This document shows, piece after piece, positions 1-12,100 of a DNA stretch of 64,000 nt; the stretch's first letter is position 1, and every line of letters begins with the position of its first letter. The stretch is taken from positions 26,924,211 through 26,988,210 of the forward strand of contig CM075104.1 in assembly GCA_037576195.1 (NCBI GenBank), read 5' to 3'. The notes below the pieces were generated by a model, which saw only the letters and a list, made by a program, of their open reading frames with translations, did no database searches and had not been told where the DNA came from. Origin of the DNA: Phytoseiulus persimilis. Taxonomy: Eukaryota; Arthropoda; Arachnida; Mesostigmata; Phytoseiidae. Position numbers and translations under genes: made by a program.

Positions 1-838
1 GGGCCCCACTTGACATTAACCCAGGTCCTCGGGCCCCACCAGGCGTCAATTGAGAATGTCTCTCCGGATATGAGCACGATAACTTTCTACTTCAAATTCG
101 TCTATGGCTGAATTCAACTTCTTGTCGTGGAGGAATGTCGTGAGATTTCGCCTTATTTGGAGGGTATTATTGGAGCGCCTTATTGAAATGGTACCCAGGC
201 CTCACCAGAGGAGCCGCCAGGCCCCATAGTTTGAGAACCACTGCACTGTAGGATATCCGCAAACGTGGGCCTAGTGGGAATAAGCAAGGGACTGGTACCC
301 CGGCTGTCAGGGGTCAGGGGGTCTCCAGCGATCGTTTACATCTCCGCTAGGAGATCGCGCGAAGATGCCTCTATGGATGTCGGCCCGATATACGCAAAAT
401 AATGAGTATACTTTTGTATACTCAGTTTTGACGGAGATTATTTTGGATTCAAGTCAATTGAACATTTCTTTAGAGAAAGACCCTCTCGATTCACATAGGT
501 TAGGTACTGTTCGGACAGGAATCTGCAAACGTGACAAGCTTTGTCAGAAACGTAACAAGCGGCGCGTCCTGGAAGTGAATGAATGTAATCGGCAAAGAAA
601 GACCGCAGAACTCCGAGCAGCAATTGACGCGGTTCTGGCCTGAACCCGGGCACAAGTCTTCCCTGTATCTTTTCTTCTGGGCCTTATTGGGTCTGATCTC
701 AACCAAACAAGAGAGCAGCTTAGGACGCCAGCGGCGCTCGGGTGTATAACACTACGACATAGCTCCATGCGAATCATTCCAGAACACCCACAACCAATTG
801 TGAGCTGCAATGAAGACTCAGCGTGTACCATAGTGACA
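1..838. other. Flank without a recognisable gene
   Basis: Open frames here are short, overlap on both strands and match no family I recognise. The stretch lies downstream of the RpS5 gene, which ends at 896 on the minus strand. The first 60 bases repeat a GGGCCCCAC motif twice (about positions 1 and 32), which may be the edge of a repeat cut by the window. Confidence 0.5.
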
Positions 839-844
839 TTTATT
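839..844 (-). terminator. Poly(A) signal of RpS5
   Basis: TTTATT on the plus strand is AATAAA on the minus strand. It lies about 52 bases past the RpS5 stop codon, as expected for the short 3' UTR of a ribosomal protein gene. Confidence 0.6.
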
Positions 845-895
845 GTCCACCGTTGGTAAATCGGCCCAATGGATACGCGTGAAGCCAGCTAGACC

Positions 896-1657
<762 letters not shown>

Positions 1658-1751
1658 GTTGTTCCTGAAACAAATATTGAGGTTGCAGAAGACGAGCATT
1701 CCGAATCCGGGACTGACATTCGCTACCGATATGGAATACACGAAGAGAAAC

Positions 1752-1757
1752 CACGTG
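1752..1757. promoter_or_regulatory. E-box CACGTG near the inferred RpS5 transcription start
   Basis: A palindromic CACGTG sits next to the pyrimidine-rich candidate 5' TOP start of RpS5. CACGTG is the binding site of Myc/Max-type factors, which control many ribosomal protein genes. Function here is inferred from position only. Confidence 0.3.
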
Positions 1758-2749
1758 TGGGTGCTTCCCGGCATGTTATCCCGTTTTGAGGCAGTCGAAT
1801 GGCAAAATCACCGCATTTCAATCGCTCAGTAGTACACATCGTGCTTGGCGGTGGCTACAAGACCCTAACAATTGCGATACACGTGTTCGACGAGCACCGA
1901 TAATTCTTGAGACCATGCTCTCTTCGAGACATATTCTCGCCTGAATGGGCTCCGTTTTTAAACCGTGCGACTCCTCCCTTGGAATTCACCACCACGAAGC
2001 ACGACTATCCCCTAATATCTGACAAAAATCGAAAAATTAAACGCACTCAAGCCGCTGTTACGAAGCCACAAGACGAAAAGGCCAAACGCTGGCGGGCGTC
2101 TGCTAGTATCCGTTCGAATAACTGTTTTGGTTTCGTTTCTGGTTTCCTCTGCCGTGGAATGAGCGATTCCATCACAGTTCCCGGGGGATGTGAGCGAATG
2201 CGGTACCTCGATACTCAAGTCATGAATGATGAGTTCTCCTTGTGAGATTTCATACCCGTAAGGAGTTCAATCGGGATCATGGATCAGTTGGCGCGAAAAT
2301 TTGAAACAGTAGGGTTCCTCCGAGCGGGATTTCAGCCTTGCGCCCAACGAGGCTCCGCTCATTTTTGACTCCGAACTGAATATCTCAAGTCAGTTCGTGT
2401 GAAACAGGAACTGACTTCAACTTCTTCTTCAACTTCTCCGAGAACCACCCGTGAGCGAATCGAGGCAACTTGGCGCTCTATGATGAACGTCCTGTGGCAT
2501 TCGCCGTCCCTCCGGAACTCGGAAAGCCGCCTTCTGACAGAAACTCTGGGGCAGCAAATATAACAGGTGATCGGAAAGGGCACTCTCGGATAGGGACTAT
2601 TGCGAACTACCGAGCGTGGAAATTTCCCTGAACAACAGCATATCCGAACGAACGCCGCCCTGCTAAGTACATCGTAACAGCCGCTCTTGATGCTGATTCC
2701 GGAAGCGTTTCGAATGCGATTCCCCCCGGACACGGTGATCAGAGTGTGA
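1758..2749. other. Intergenic region between divergent RpS5 and Ash2
   Basis: Expected to hold the promoters of RpS5 (minus) and Ash2 (plus). Open frames at 1907-2245 (plus) and 2359-2733 (minus) have no recognisable domain and no convincing splice partners. A first exon of Ash2 may lie here. Confidence 0.4.
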
Positions 2750-5700
2750 ATGTATGTCCATCAGCTCAATGTGAGTTGGAAGAGAATCCGTCTTCCAGGA
2801 CACCGCCGCGGGACTGCAGTGTCAGAAGCCGGGCGATTTCGAAACCAGTCAAGTTGGGGCGGCTGCTGCTGTAGCCGCCAAGAAACCAAATACACATTCT
2901 AACCTGCGGCGGCGCTCGCATTCGAACACGGGTCAGGAGGTGGATTGAGCACGAGATCGAAACCTATAGAAGAGTCAGTCTTCATTCTCTGCTCAGTTGT
3001 TGGAGCCCGGATTTTTCAGATACTATGGTGCTTCAGTGGTGAATGCAGAATCTCGCACTCATCGGCCGCTCCGGAGTTCAGCTGCTGGCTTGATCAAAAC
3101 ACCGGCGACGACCCAGGTAGATCTGTCATTCCACTCCCCGCAGCAAGTCCGTTCCCGTGGCCCAGGAAATGGATGAAGATTCAATGACGACGCAGCAACG
3201 CACGGATGACATGATCACAGAAGAGGGCTCGAGTACCGAATCAGACGCAGAGCGTTTGATCAAAGAAGCCGCTCAAACGCTCGGCGCGAAGTGAGTACAG
3301 TAGATCCATGTTTGAGAACTAACTGTATGGGCTGTCCTCCTTGGCGGATCAGATGTCATAGGGTATTGATTGAACACCTCAATTTTAGGCAAACGAACCA
3401 ATGCTACTGTGGAACAGAGCGGATCCTGGGGAAAATCGAAATGCAGTGTGTTGGTTGCTACCGTTGGTTTCATGAAAAATGTCTGTCCATCAGTATACCA
3501 CGCTGCGTCCCGTTCATGATGAACTATGCATTCATATGCAAAAAATGCAATGCGAACGCTTGTGAACTGTTCCAAAAGAAAACGGCAGGTGGGGACTCGG
3601 AAAAAACTGACACTACCCTGTTCTACCGAACACAAGCCCTACCCAGAGTGCGCTTCGAAGGCTCCCCGAAGTTCGTGGGCTGTAGTAACGAAGAGGTGCT
3701 AATCGATAGTCTTTGCTTCGTTGATCTGGCCACAAACCCGCCTGCGCAACCCTAGAGTGCTATATTGCCGCGCTTCGGGAAGAGCTTGTATGCGGCGGAA
3801 CACGATACATCAGAGTTGCATGAATGCTCATATTTGTTGAATGCTCCTCCATGTGCGTTGAGATCGTGAGATAACTGCTGAGAGTTCTGGTCTCTTCCAA
3901 GGGTTTTCGCAAGTCAGCATCACGGCCTTGGCGAATCTCCTGTTCAAGAGTCGGGAAGACGGAACAAACAAAAACATGTTTTCGCGGGATAAAGAAATCA
4001 TTCCGTGGATCGACAGCAATTGGGAATTCCTAATGACTGGCCCCCGAAGAGTCACCCAAACTTGGCATACGACCATTCTAAAGACCCTGGTAATCCTTCA
4101 AGACCTTGTCGACTGGGTATAAGAACTTGGAAACAACATGATGGGACTCTGCTGGCTGGCTTGGCGCTCTCATCTTCTCATATCTGTTCGCAGCAAAAAG
4201 AAGCATCGCTATTCATCAACCAGGACGATGTGTACTTTGGATTGGTCGATCCTGATCTTTACGGCATAATGCCTTCTTATGATGCTTCCTCGAAGCTCCA
4301 ACTGCTTCGCACTCAGGAGAATCAACAAACGAGGAGAGGCCCGAAGCGTAAGCTTCCCGACGGCCAAACCGTTCCTGGCGGCAAGGTGAGTCAATTAACG
4401 ACGCTGATTCGGCGAGACTGGATTTGCAAACCTCCCTCCAACATTACTATTGTATGGGTTCGTAGTCATGCATCACGATTGGAGCTTCGATTTTATTTTC
4501 CAAGTGTAAGCTGAAGAGTGATTTGGTAATGCCGCGGTTGCCCGCTCACGGTTACCCGAATGAACATCCATTCAACAAGGACGGCTATCACTATTTCCTG
4601 GCGGAACCCGATCCTCATGCCCCTTTCAAACAAGAGTTCGACGAAAGCGTTGACTGGGCGGGGAAGCCGATCCCGGGATGGCTTTATAGGAAATTGGAGC
4701 CGGAAAAAGTGAGGATCCTCTACTTGATTACAGTCGTTTTCGGAGTGCTGGTTGCTCAGACGGAGCGAATCATTTTCTATGTCTTGATTTCAGGTCCTGC
4801 TGGCTATGCATGACCGCGCACCCCAGTTGAAGATTTCTGATGACAGGTTGAGTGTCACAGGTGATAAAGGGTATGTTGCATAAACTCGAGGAGCAGTCAT
4901 TGAATAACGGTTGCCTGTGGAGAAAATCACGCTTCCTCATTTGGCCCTCCTCGATGCTACAGGTATTCCATGGTTCGAGCGACACACGGAGTGTCGGAGG
5001 GTTCGTGGTACTTCGAGGCCATCATACAAGACATGCCAGATAACTCTGCTGCGAGAATCGGGTACTCGATGCCCTTAGGAAATCTACAAGCCCCCTTAGG
5101 ATATGACAAATTTGGGTACTCGTGGAGGAGTCGAAAAGGGACAAAATTCCATCAGTCTTTGGGAAAACACTTCAGCTCCGGTTTCGGCAAAGGAGATGTC
5201 GTGGGATTCCTCATAGAACTCCCGAGGAGCGCGGATAACGTATGTAATAGCTGTCCCAGCTTCGGGAACTAGCGGGAAATTGCAGAGGGTTCTTTTTCCA
5301 AACCGATGAAGCCAAGGCGACTCTGCTCAACGTTTCAGGTGAAGCTCCCTCCGACGTACAAGGAACGCCCCCTGGTGAAGTTCAAGCAGTACCTGTATTA
5401 TGAGGATGCCGATAAAGCGACACAAGCTGTGAAAAACCTCGTGGAGCTTAAAGGCTCTAAGGTATCGTTCTTCAAGAATGGTAAATTGGAGGGAGTTGCC
5501 TTTGAGAACCTTTACGACGGAACTTATTACCCCGCTATTTCGCTGTACAAGAACGTCACCATCAAGGTCAACTTCGGCCCGCGATTCAGGAACCCTCCTA
5601 AAGGATACAAATATAGAGCGGTAAGATCCTGTTCGACCAATTTTTCATTTTCAAGTCAACTTCTGCGAGTGACGCTTGTCAATTATCATTCTCCGACGTT

Positions 5701-5809
5701 CCAGATAAGCGAAGCGGTTCAGCAGAATATGGTCGAACAGACGATGGCAGATATGATATACCTGGTGGAGAACGAGCAACAGTTCAAGGTGGAAGCATTG
5801 AATTTTTGA
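2750..5809 (+). CDS. ash2: Ash2, COMPASS/MLL histone H3K4 methyltransferase subunit
   Basis: Trithorax-group nuclear protein; with RbBP5, WDR5 and DPY30 it stimulates SET1/MLL methylation of H3K4. Exons I assign: 2750-2770 (tentative), 2799-2939, 2997-3116, 3166-3290, 3389-3588, 3902-4089, 4194-4385, 4505-4708, 4794-4870, 4963-5239, 5339-5620, 5705-5809. All phases agree and give 643 residues (human ASH2L 628). After a low-complexity N terminus come the atypical PHD finger ([19 protein letters not shown] to FICKKC, exon 5), the winged helix ([24 protein letters not shown]), a basic linker (GPKRKLPDG), and the SPRY domain ([63 protein letters not shown]). The DPY30-binding C-terminal helix follows ([16 protein letters not shown]). 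The start is uncertain: the first intron in this model is only 28 bases, so the true first exon may lie further upstream. Confidence 0.9.
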
Positions 5810-5909
5810 AGCATTCGATTTGCAAGTGAACGCATTTGGCTCGAATTTCGACGTATGTCTCCCGATTTGAGCCATCTTTGTTTATCCGTTTCCTCTCGGT
5901 ATAGTAAAG

Positions 5910-5915
5910 AATAAA
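5910..5915 (+). terminator. Poly(A) signal of Ash2
   Basis: AATAAA about 100 bases past the Ash2 stop codon. The opposite-strand signal of Lasp lies only 55 bases further on. Confidence 0.6.
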
Positions 5916-5970
5916 ATTCGAATTCAAGTCAAGTGAAATTCGCAAATATCTCAGGATGAAATGAGTGTCG

Positions 5971-5976
5971 TTTATT
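5971..5976 (-). terminator. Poly(A) signal of Lasp
   Basis: TTTATT on plus is AATAAA on minus, about 780 bases past the Lasp stop codon at 6760. It is the only clear candidate before the Ash2 gene body and implies a long Lasp 3' UTR. Confidence 0.45.
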
Positions 5977-6759
5977 CTTCACGATGCAGATTTCTCAAAG
6001 TACTCGTATATATTACGCCATCGCTACGATTTCCCCAACAATACTTGTGGTATTCACCGAACATACTCCGATTTTTAGGGTAGATGTTGCCAAATGTTAA
6101 TCTGCGGCAGCTTGGCACTCGTAGAATTGCTAGTCTCATCGTACTCCTACAACCATACTGTTGTCAGGATATTTACAACTCAGGTTACAGCTGGACGCAG
6201 CTAGACGCTGCGTTCTATTTGCTGGTTTTCAATCGCGTCGGATTTCTCGCGATCTTTGTGCACGAGGAGACTCGTATACAGTTCAGAGAATTGGATCATG
6301 AGTCCGCCTCTATCTCCATGTGAAGGTGTCCGTCACCTTCTCTCCCAGGTTAACTCTGAGGAGACTGTTCTTCGTCCCCCAAACGGCGATATAGATTGGC
6401 CACGCACGTTCTTCCAACATGTCGTGAATCGAATCGTCTCCAGGGAATATGACAGAATTCAGTTGGGGGAGTACTTGCACGCTTATTCCTCTCGAGCCCC
6501 AACAGGATACCAGCAGAGGGAAATTCACGAACCGCTCGATATAATCACATCTATATGGTTCTTCGAAATTCGATACATGGCAAGGTATTCAAGACACGAA
6601 ATGGCCTCTCATTGAGTATACTGGTTCTTTCTTTGACTTTCGGTGATAGGCGCTTGATTCAGCTGTCGCGTTTTGATTGGCGTCACTCGTAAGATCGATT
6701 CTGACCTTTCCGGAGTCATTGTTCATGTTTTGTACAATTGTACTCAACCATTGAGGATT

Positions 6760-8721
6760 CTAAACTGGTACCACGTAGTTGGCCGGTATCATACCCTTGA
6801 GACCGGTTCGACTCACTCTCCCAAGCATCCAGCCGTCATCGACTCTGGCGCATTCAACGATCAAGTCTCCTTCAGAAAACGACACCTCATCAGCATCCTG
6901 GGCCGTGTAATCATACATGGCTTGAAACTTCCCAGGTAGTTGTTGAAATGGAGAAACAATTTGCTGGGGGTACATTTGTTGTCTGCTTCTCATCGCGAGA
7001 TTTTGTTGCTGTTGCATCAATTGCTGCTGCTGCTGAAGATGCTGTTGGACCTGCTGCTGTTGGAGATGCTGCTGGACCTGCTGCTGCTGTTGGAGATGCT
7101 GTTGGACCTGCTGCTGTTGTTGCTGATGATGAGCGCCCCCTTGCTGTGCATAACCGCTCGGTGGCCCTGCGAACATACCGCTATTGTGGTGCGGCTGTAA
7201 GGCTGCATAAGTGGCTGCGGCTGCTTGTTGGCTTGATGGCGGCCGCATCGCAGCAACATGATGCTGCGACTGCGACTGTTGATTTGGCGATCTCATGGCA
7301 CCTACATTTTGAGGGTATTGAGCCGCTGAAGTGTTATAAGGCGTCCTAGCGAACTGTCCTGCCATCTGTGTTGACTGGCCCGCCATGTAGTAGTGTGCAT
7401 TTGGTTGCATCACAGGTTGAGATGCGTGCATCTGAGTGTGGGGCGGAGCCACTTGAGTCTGGGGATGGGACTTTGCGGTGTGCAGTAGCTGCGAGCTTTG
7501 ACGGGAGTATCCTTGTTGTTGTTGTTGTTGTCCATGATTAATTGACGGCGGCACAACAGTGACCGATTGATATGATTGAGAACTGGGAACGTATTGATTG
7601 TTGTGCCTTACACTGTTGCTATTCAGATCTGGATTCCGCATCTTATCGGAGTCTGCAATGGAGGGTATTGATTATTGCACCCGAGTAACCAGAAATGGAG
7701 TGAAAATAATTCCTGTCCTCGACGCTCACTTGTATTGACGGTTGTTACATTCCGAGACAACATGAACGGCTCGTTGTAACGACCAGGCGACACCGCGGTT
7801 ACAGCTGATCGGTGTCGGGAAGACTGCGAAGAAGAATCACTCGAATACCCGATTTCCCTCGTCGTCGATAACGGATTCCTCGATTCCGAACTAGGGTACC
7901 ATGAACGTGGAGGAAAATCATTTTAATGATGGTACCATGTCGCTTCCTCGACGCTAGGGTCGGCGTATGCGGTGAAGTCAATTTCCACTTGAACCGTTTT
8001 GTCTGTCTCTACTCACACATTGATGCCTGCGAGTACATCGTTCAACTGATGTAGAGCTACACCACCGTCTTCATGAGATGTCTCATTGTCCCCGGGCAAA
8101 CCGGGCTCAACGAACCGCCGTCTGTTCTCCATGTCTTGTTTTTTCTCGACTTCTCGGTGATACTCGACATTGCTGATGATCTTGGAAGTTTGTTTCAGTC
8201 GCTGCAGTTCGGGATCATCTGCCATCTGTGGGATTGCGAGCACAGAAAGTTCAGCGACGGAGTAGATGGGAAATATGCCGATTCCGGTGAAGGAAATCTC
8301 AGAAGCGCGTCTACTCACTTGCGTTGCTTTGCCTTTCATGTTCCTCTCGAATTCCTCGTGGTATTTGACTTGGCTCTGGATTTTAGTGTTTTCCGCGAGC
8401 CTCCTGGCTTCCGGCGTATCTGCCACTGTGGTGTGCTTCGCTACTGGGGTGTGCGCATTACAATATGGTCGTTTGTTGAATCTAGAACAGATAGATGGCT
8501 TACGCACCGCGGAAGCCATCGGTACACAACGTGCGAAAACCTCGATGAAGCTGTAATATATGAATCAAACTTTCTCACCCTTTGTAGGTTTTCATGTTCA
8601 GCGTCATGCCACACTCCTGGCATTTGAAGCAGATCTTGTGCCAAACTTTGTCCAGACATTTTAGTTCTTCAGTCGGGTAGACAGATTTTTCGCATCTAGC
8701 GCATTTGTTCACCACACTCAT
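6760..8721 (-). CDS. Lasp: Lasp, LIM and SH3 domain protein with nebulin repeats
   Basis: Actin-binding adaptor of the nebulin family, found at focal adhesions and, in flies, in muscle sarcomeres. Coding exons: 8721-8579, 8481-8319, 8225-8019 (or 8017) and 7641-6760, about 464 residues. Order: N-terminal LIM domain (start [19 protein letters not shown], then [18 protein letters not shown] and a Cys/His end YCNAH); two nebulin repeats ([16 protein letters not shown] and [17 protein letters not shown]); a linker of some 200 residues rich in Q, S, H and A with poly-glutamine runs; and a C-terminal SH3 domain ([19 protein letters not shown], then DDGWMLGRV and [10 protein letters not shown]). The first two junctions agree perfectly in phase. 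The junction of exons 3 and 4 is ambiguous: GTGTGA donor to AAG acceptor keeps frame, whereas the stronger GTGAGT donor does not, so an extra or alternative exon is possible. Confidence 0.93.
7005..7140 (-). repeat. CAG/CAA triplet tract coding poly-glutamine in Lasp
   Basis: On the minus strand CAG and CAA codons dominate, interrupted by regularly spaced Val-Gln and His-Leu codons so that a unit of about 8-11 codons ([10 protein letters not shown]) recurs three times. This is both a coding low-complexity tract and an imperfect minisatellite that could vary in length between individuals. Confidence 0.8.
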
Positions 8722-9070
8722 CTTGCATGCAACGTCACGTTGCTGTCTTCAATCTGGAGAAAAAGCCCACAGTCTCAGTGCTAGTCTCTATGGAACGCGA
8801 CTGCCATCAGATGCTCCTGCTGTCAACTGCTCAACGTTGCCCTCCGAAATTAACGAGCATGAGAGGATACTGTTGCACTGCACGACCACCGGATCCAGTT
8901 TTCACTCGCAAAATTCCAGTTCAAGCTGGGAATCTCGCCAAATACCTCCAATCCACTCGAATCGACGCCGGATTTTGGAACGCCGAAATTAATCGAATCA
9001 GCTCATGACAACGGACTGGAAGTATTCATTCTCCGAGACGCAAACCTCGATATTGCTCGGGTTCCAAAAT
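8722..9070. other. Upstream region of Lasp
   Basis: No coding exon is recognised. A splice donor or 5' UTR exon of Lasp is expected here because the start codon lies close to the upstream end of its exon. Confidence 0.35.
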
Positions 9071-9111
9071 AATAAGGTCACACGAGGTTCTGATGAGCAA
9101 GTGACCTTATT
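9071..9111. promoter_or_regulatory. Inverted pair of AGGTCA half-sites upstream of Lasp
   Basis: An exact 11-base inverted repeat: AATAAGGTCAC at 9071-9081 and GTGACCTTATT at 9101-9111, separated by 19 bases. Each arm contains AGGTCA, the nuclear-receptor half-site. It lies about 350 bases upstream of the Lasp start codon. Alternatively it is a chance hairpin or a relic of a small inverted-repeat element. Confidence 0.35.
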
Positions 9112-12100
9112 CAGACCGCCGCAAGGGCAATTATAGAAATGCCCGTGAACAATGCAGACCTCTCCTATCTTTTTCTTCGTGCATGGAAATTGACGACATG
9201 GCAGTAGGGCGATAAGGCTCACTTCACGACAGCCTACCGAGAATAGGAACGAAGAATTGTCTCAGTGCTGCAGTCGATCTAGCTTCAGCCGGAAGCAGTG
9301 TGGCGGACAATGAGCGTGAAATATTTTGATTATCAGAATCGGTTCTGGCATCCCCGATGTCAAACGCGACTCGCGTGGCGATCAGATTACTCTGGACTGG
9401 TTGGCGGCTTCTCTCCAAACGTAAATCGCGAACCATCCCATCCCTTTCGAGTTCAGCGCCGAATTTCATGTCGGTTCTTGACTCTCGCTTGGCTCTCGAA
9501 TGTTCTTCATTGCTTTGTATATAGATAGCTTCCGGGTATTCCGATGTAGAATCACTAGTTTTTCTTGCGTCGACACTCGCAGCAAGCTGCGGACGAACAA
9601 CGGCTCGCGCCCGGGTCCCGACGTCAGACGGCGAATGAGCCGCAGCAGCACGATTGGAATGTTAGCAAGTGGTTCACGTAAATCGATCAGCTAGCTTCAT
9701 TCCGTTGGGCTTTGCAGTGGCCGAGTCCGGTCGACAGCCCCCGCCCGATATCCACTTGATTGTCTTGTATATTGAGCCACGAAGGTGGGCTGTGGAGGCA
9801 AACGCCCGATCACCGAGCGCACGTCTGAGGAAAACAGGAGGTATACCTTCCAAAGTTCACGTGTAACAACATTGTTCTCTTCTATTCACAGAGGGATTCC
9901 GCAGCAGCTTCCAAGCTTCTATTTCCGCTAGCTCCGCTCGAGACATACAGACAGGAGTCATGAGACTAGAATGGATACAGCACACTTACCGCGGCGACGC
10001 TTATTCCAGATATCACTCCGAGAATTCTCGGATGAAACGCGGGTTGATCTCATCCATTCGTCATTGAGCAAGTTTCATTGAGAGAATGTCTCCGGGCGTG
10101 CGCTTATTGTTGATATCCGGCGCAGAGACAGCCACACATCGCCTTAGACAACAATACCGGTTGGCAAGTCCAAACTAGTTCTCTGCTGTTGGCTGAGCTA
10201 GCAACCCCCGCCAAACCGACTTCAGGAAGTTCCGGATTCGGGATACTTAATCCTCTGATCCCATTCATACGATCCTTGGAATCGATCCGAAATTTCGGCA
10301 GCTGGAGCTGGATCCATTCCGACGGCGACTCTGTTAAATACCGAAAGCCAAGCATAGGGAACTTGCTTCTCGGGGGACCGCTCAAGACGGAGAGCGAACG
10401 CTCCGAATCGTCTTCCGCTAACAGCGCACCCCGGAGAGCAACACCCGGGGCTTCGGGGCTTCGGACATCGCTCAAAACTACAAATTTCCTCGTTGAGCCC
10501 GAGAATCGGGAGCTGGAGCTGTTCCGACGGGGACAAATGACCTCCGAACCGGACCTGCATGAGTTCTTGTAGGTTGTCATCAATCGTTCCGCGTACGGAT
10601 CGAGCCAGACTGCCCAGAATCAAGGTCTCCAACCATTAGGAGATGCTCCACGGACTGCCCGTCGGTTACTCTCAGGATGCCAGAGCATCGGAGAGGATGC
10701 TTGAGAATGCCGCCTCGTGAGATAAGAAATTCCGTGGCAGCCGAATAGATACCCAGTCACGAGCGAAAGCGTGTTTTGCGCACAGAAGTAGATTGACAGG
10801 AGAAAACTTCATATCGATACATGCCCGAACAACGGTCAGAGCAGCTGTTCGAGGCGTCTTGAGCTCATGAATGACGTCGAAGCACGGGATTAGCTGAGAC
10901 GATAACTCAAACTACACGTCGATGGGCACTCGAGCGAGCTCGGCGGAATACTCACAAAACGAGAGAACGATCCTTAGGGTTGTATCTCTGACAGAGAGGG
11001 TTATATCATGGTCTTCAGGAAGATCAGCACACGTTCACACACACTTGCATACATGCGATCGTGTGACAAAAGGGCCAAGCGGGCATCAGGTGCGAGGGGA
11101 CCGACGGTGGCAGTGGCGGCACACGGCGGAATACAAGAAAGCAGGCAAGCGAGCAACCACCCAGCCGGCCAACCGAGCAGCGGCGATCAGACAGACGCAA
11201 GAATGCGGCACAACGTCACAACATCACGGTGAGAGTGAGGCCGCCGAATCGGCGGGTTGAATGCTTAGGGGCGAGTTGAGCTGGCACATGGTGATGCTTG
11301 GTGCTCCCTTCGGTGCCAACTCTTCACCGCTCTTTCAGTTGTTACTGAACCGCGATCGTCACCCTGATTCTCATAACTCACAGAGGTGGATAGCCAAGCG
11401 TCCGCCACCCAGCCCCCTCCAGAATCTGGCAATCTTTCGTTTGTGTCGAAATACTTCCTCTGTCCGACCAAGGCACATGGAGCCCATAGAGCAGCAGACC
11501 GTCCATGTCGACTGACCCCGAACAAGATGAGACGGCCTAGTCCGTCCGACCAACAACCGTAAACATGGTGGACTTTCAAATCCATCAGTACAAGTACACC
11601 TGTCGCATGCTGAGGCATTTCCCATGTCACAGAATTCGGGAGTCGATTCCGCAGAGATCATCTCCTGCTTCCATTGAGGGCGTGTCACCAGTTAGTGTGA
11701 AGACAAATGGATTAGGCGGCTTGCCAACGCGCGACCGGGCTACGTGAAGTTCACCATGTGGGTGGCGGAAACTCTCTAAGCTAATCCCGCAGACTTGAAC
11801 AGTTTGCCCTCGTGCCCTGTTCATCATTGTGGCGGCAGCAAGTCTCACGGAAAATTGTGATGAAAGGAATGCGAGGCAGCAATACACCTTCTTCTTCGAG
11901 GGTACCATTCAGCACTGATCCTTCCATGTTATCGGCTAACATGGCTTAAACCGCAAGTTGGCCCTCACGCACTTCCGGGGGCCGAGAATGGGAGATAGGA
12001 TGATCCGAATCCCTTTCCAGAGGCGAAAACTATGCGATGACAGCCGTACAGCATACATCAAAGTAGGGTCCAGCCGTCGTATCCTGGGATAATTCACAAC

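Noticed and set aside
6948-7349. Leucine/alanine-rich plus-strand frames over the Lasp exon
   Set aside because: They are antisense shadows of the CAG/CAA poly-glutamine tract.
7142-7640. Possible CRISPR or satellite from the repeated triplets
   Set aside because: The repeats are codon-level low complexity in a coding exon of a eukaryotic gene; no spacer pattern.
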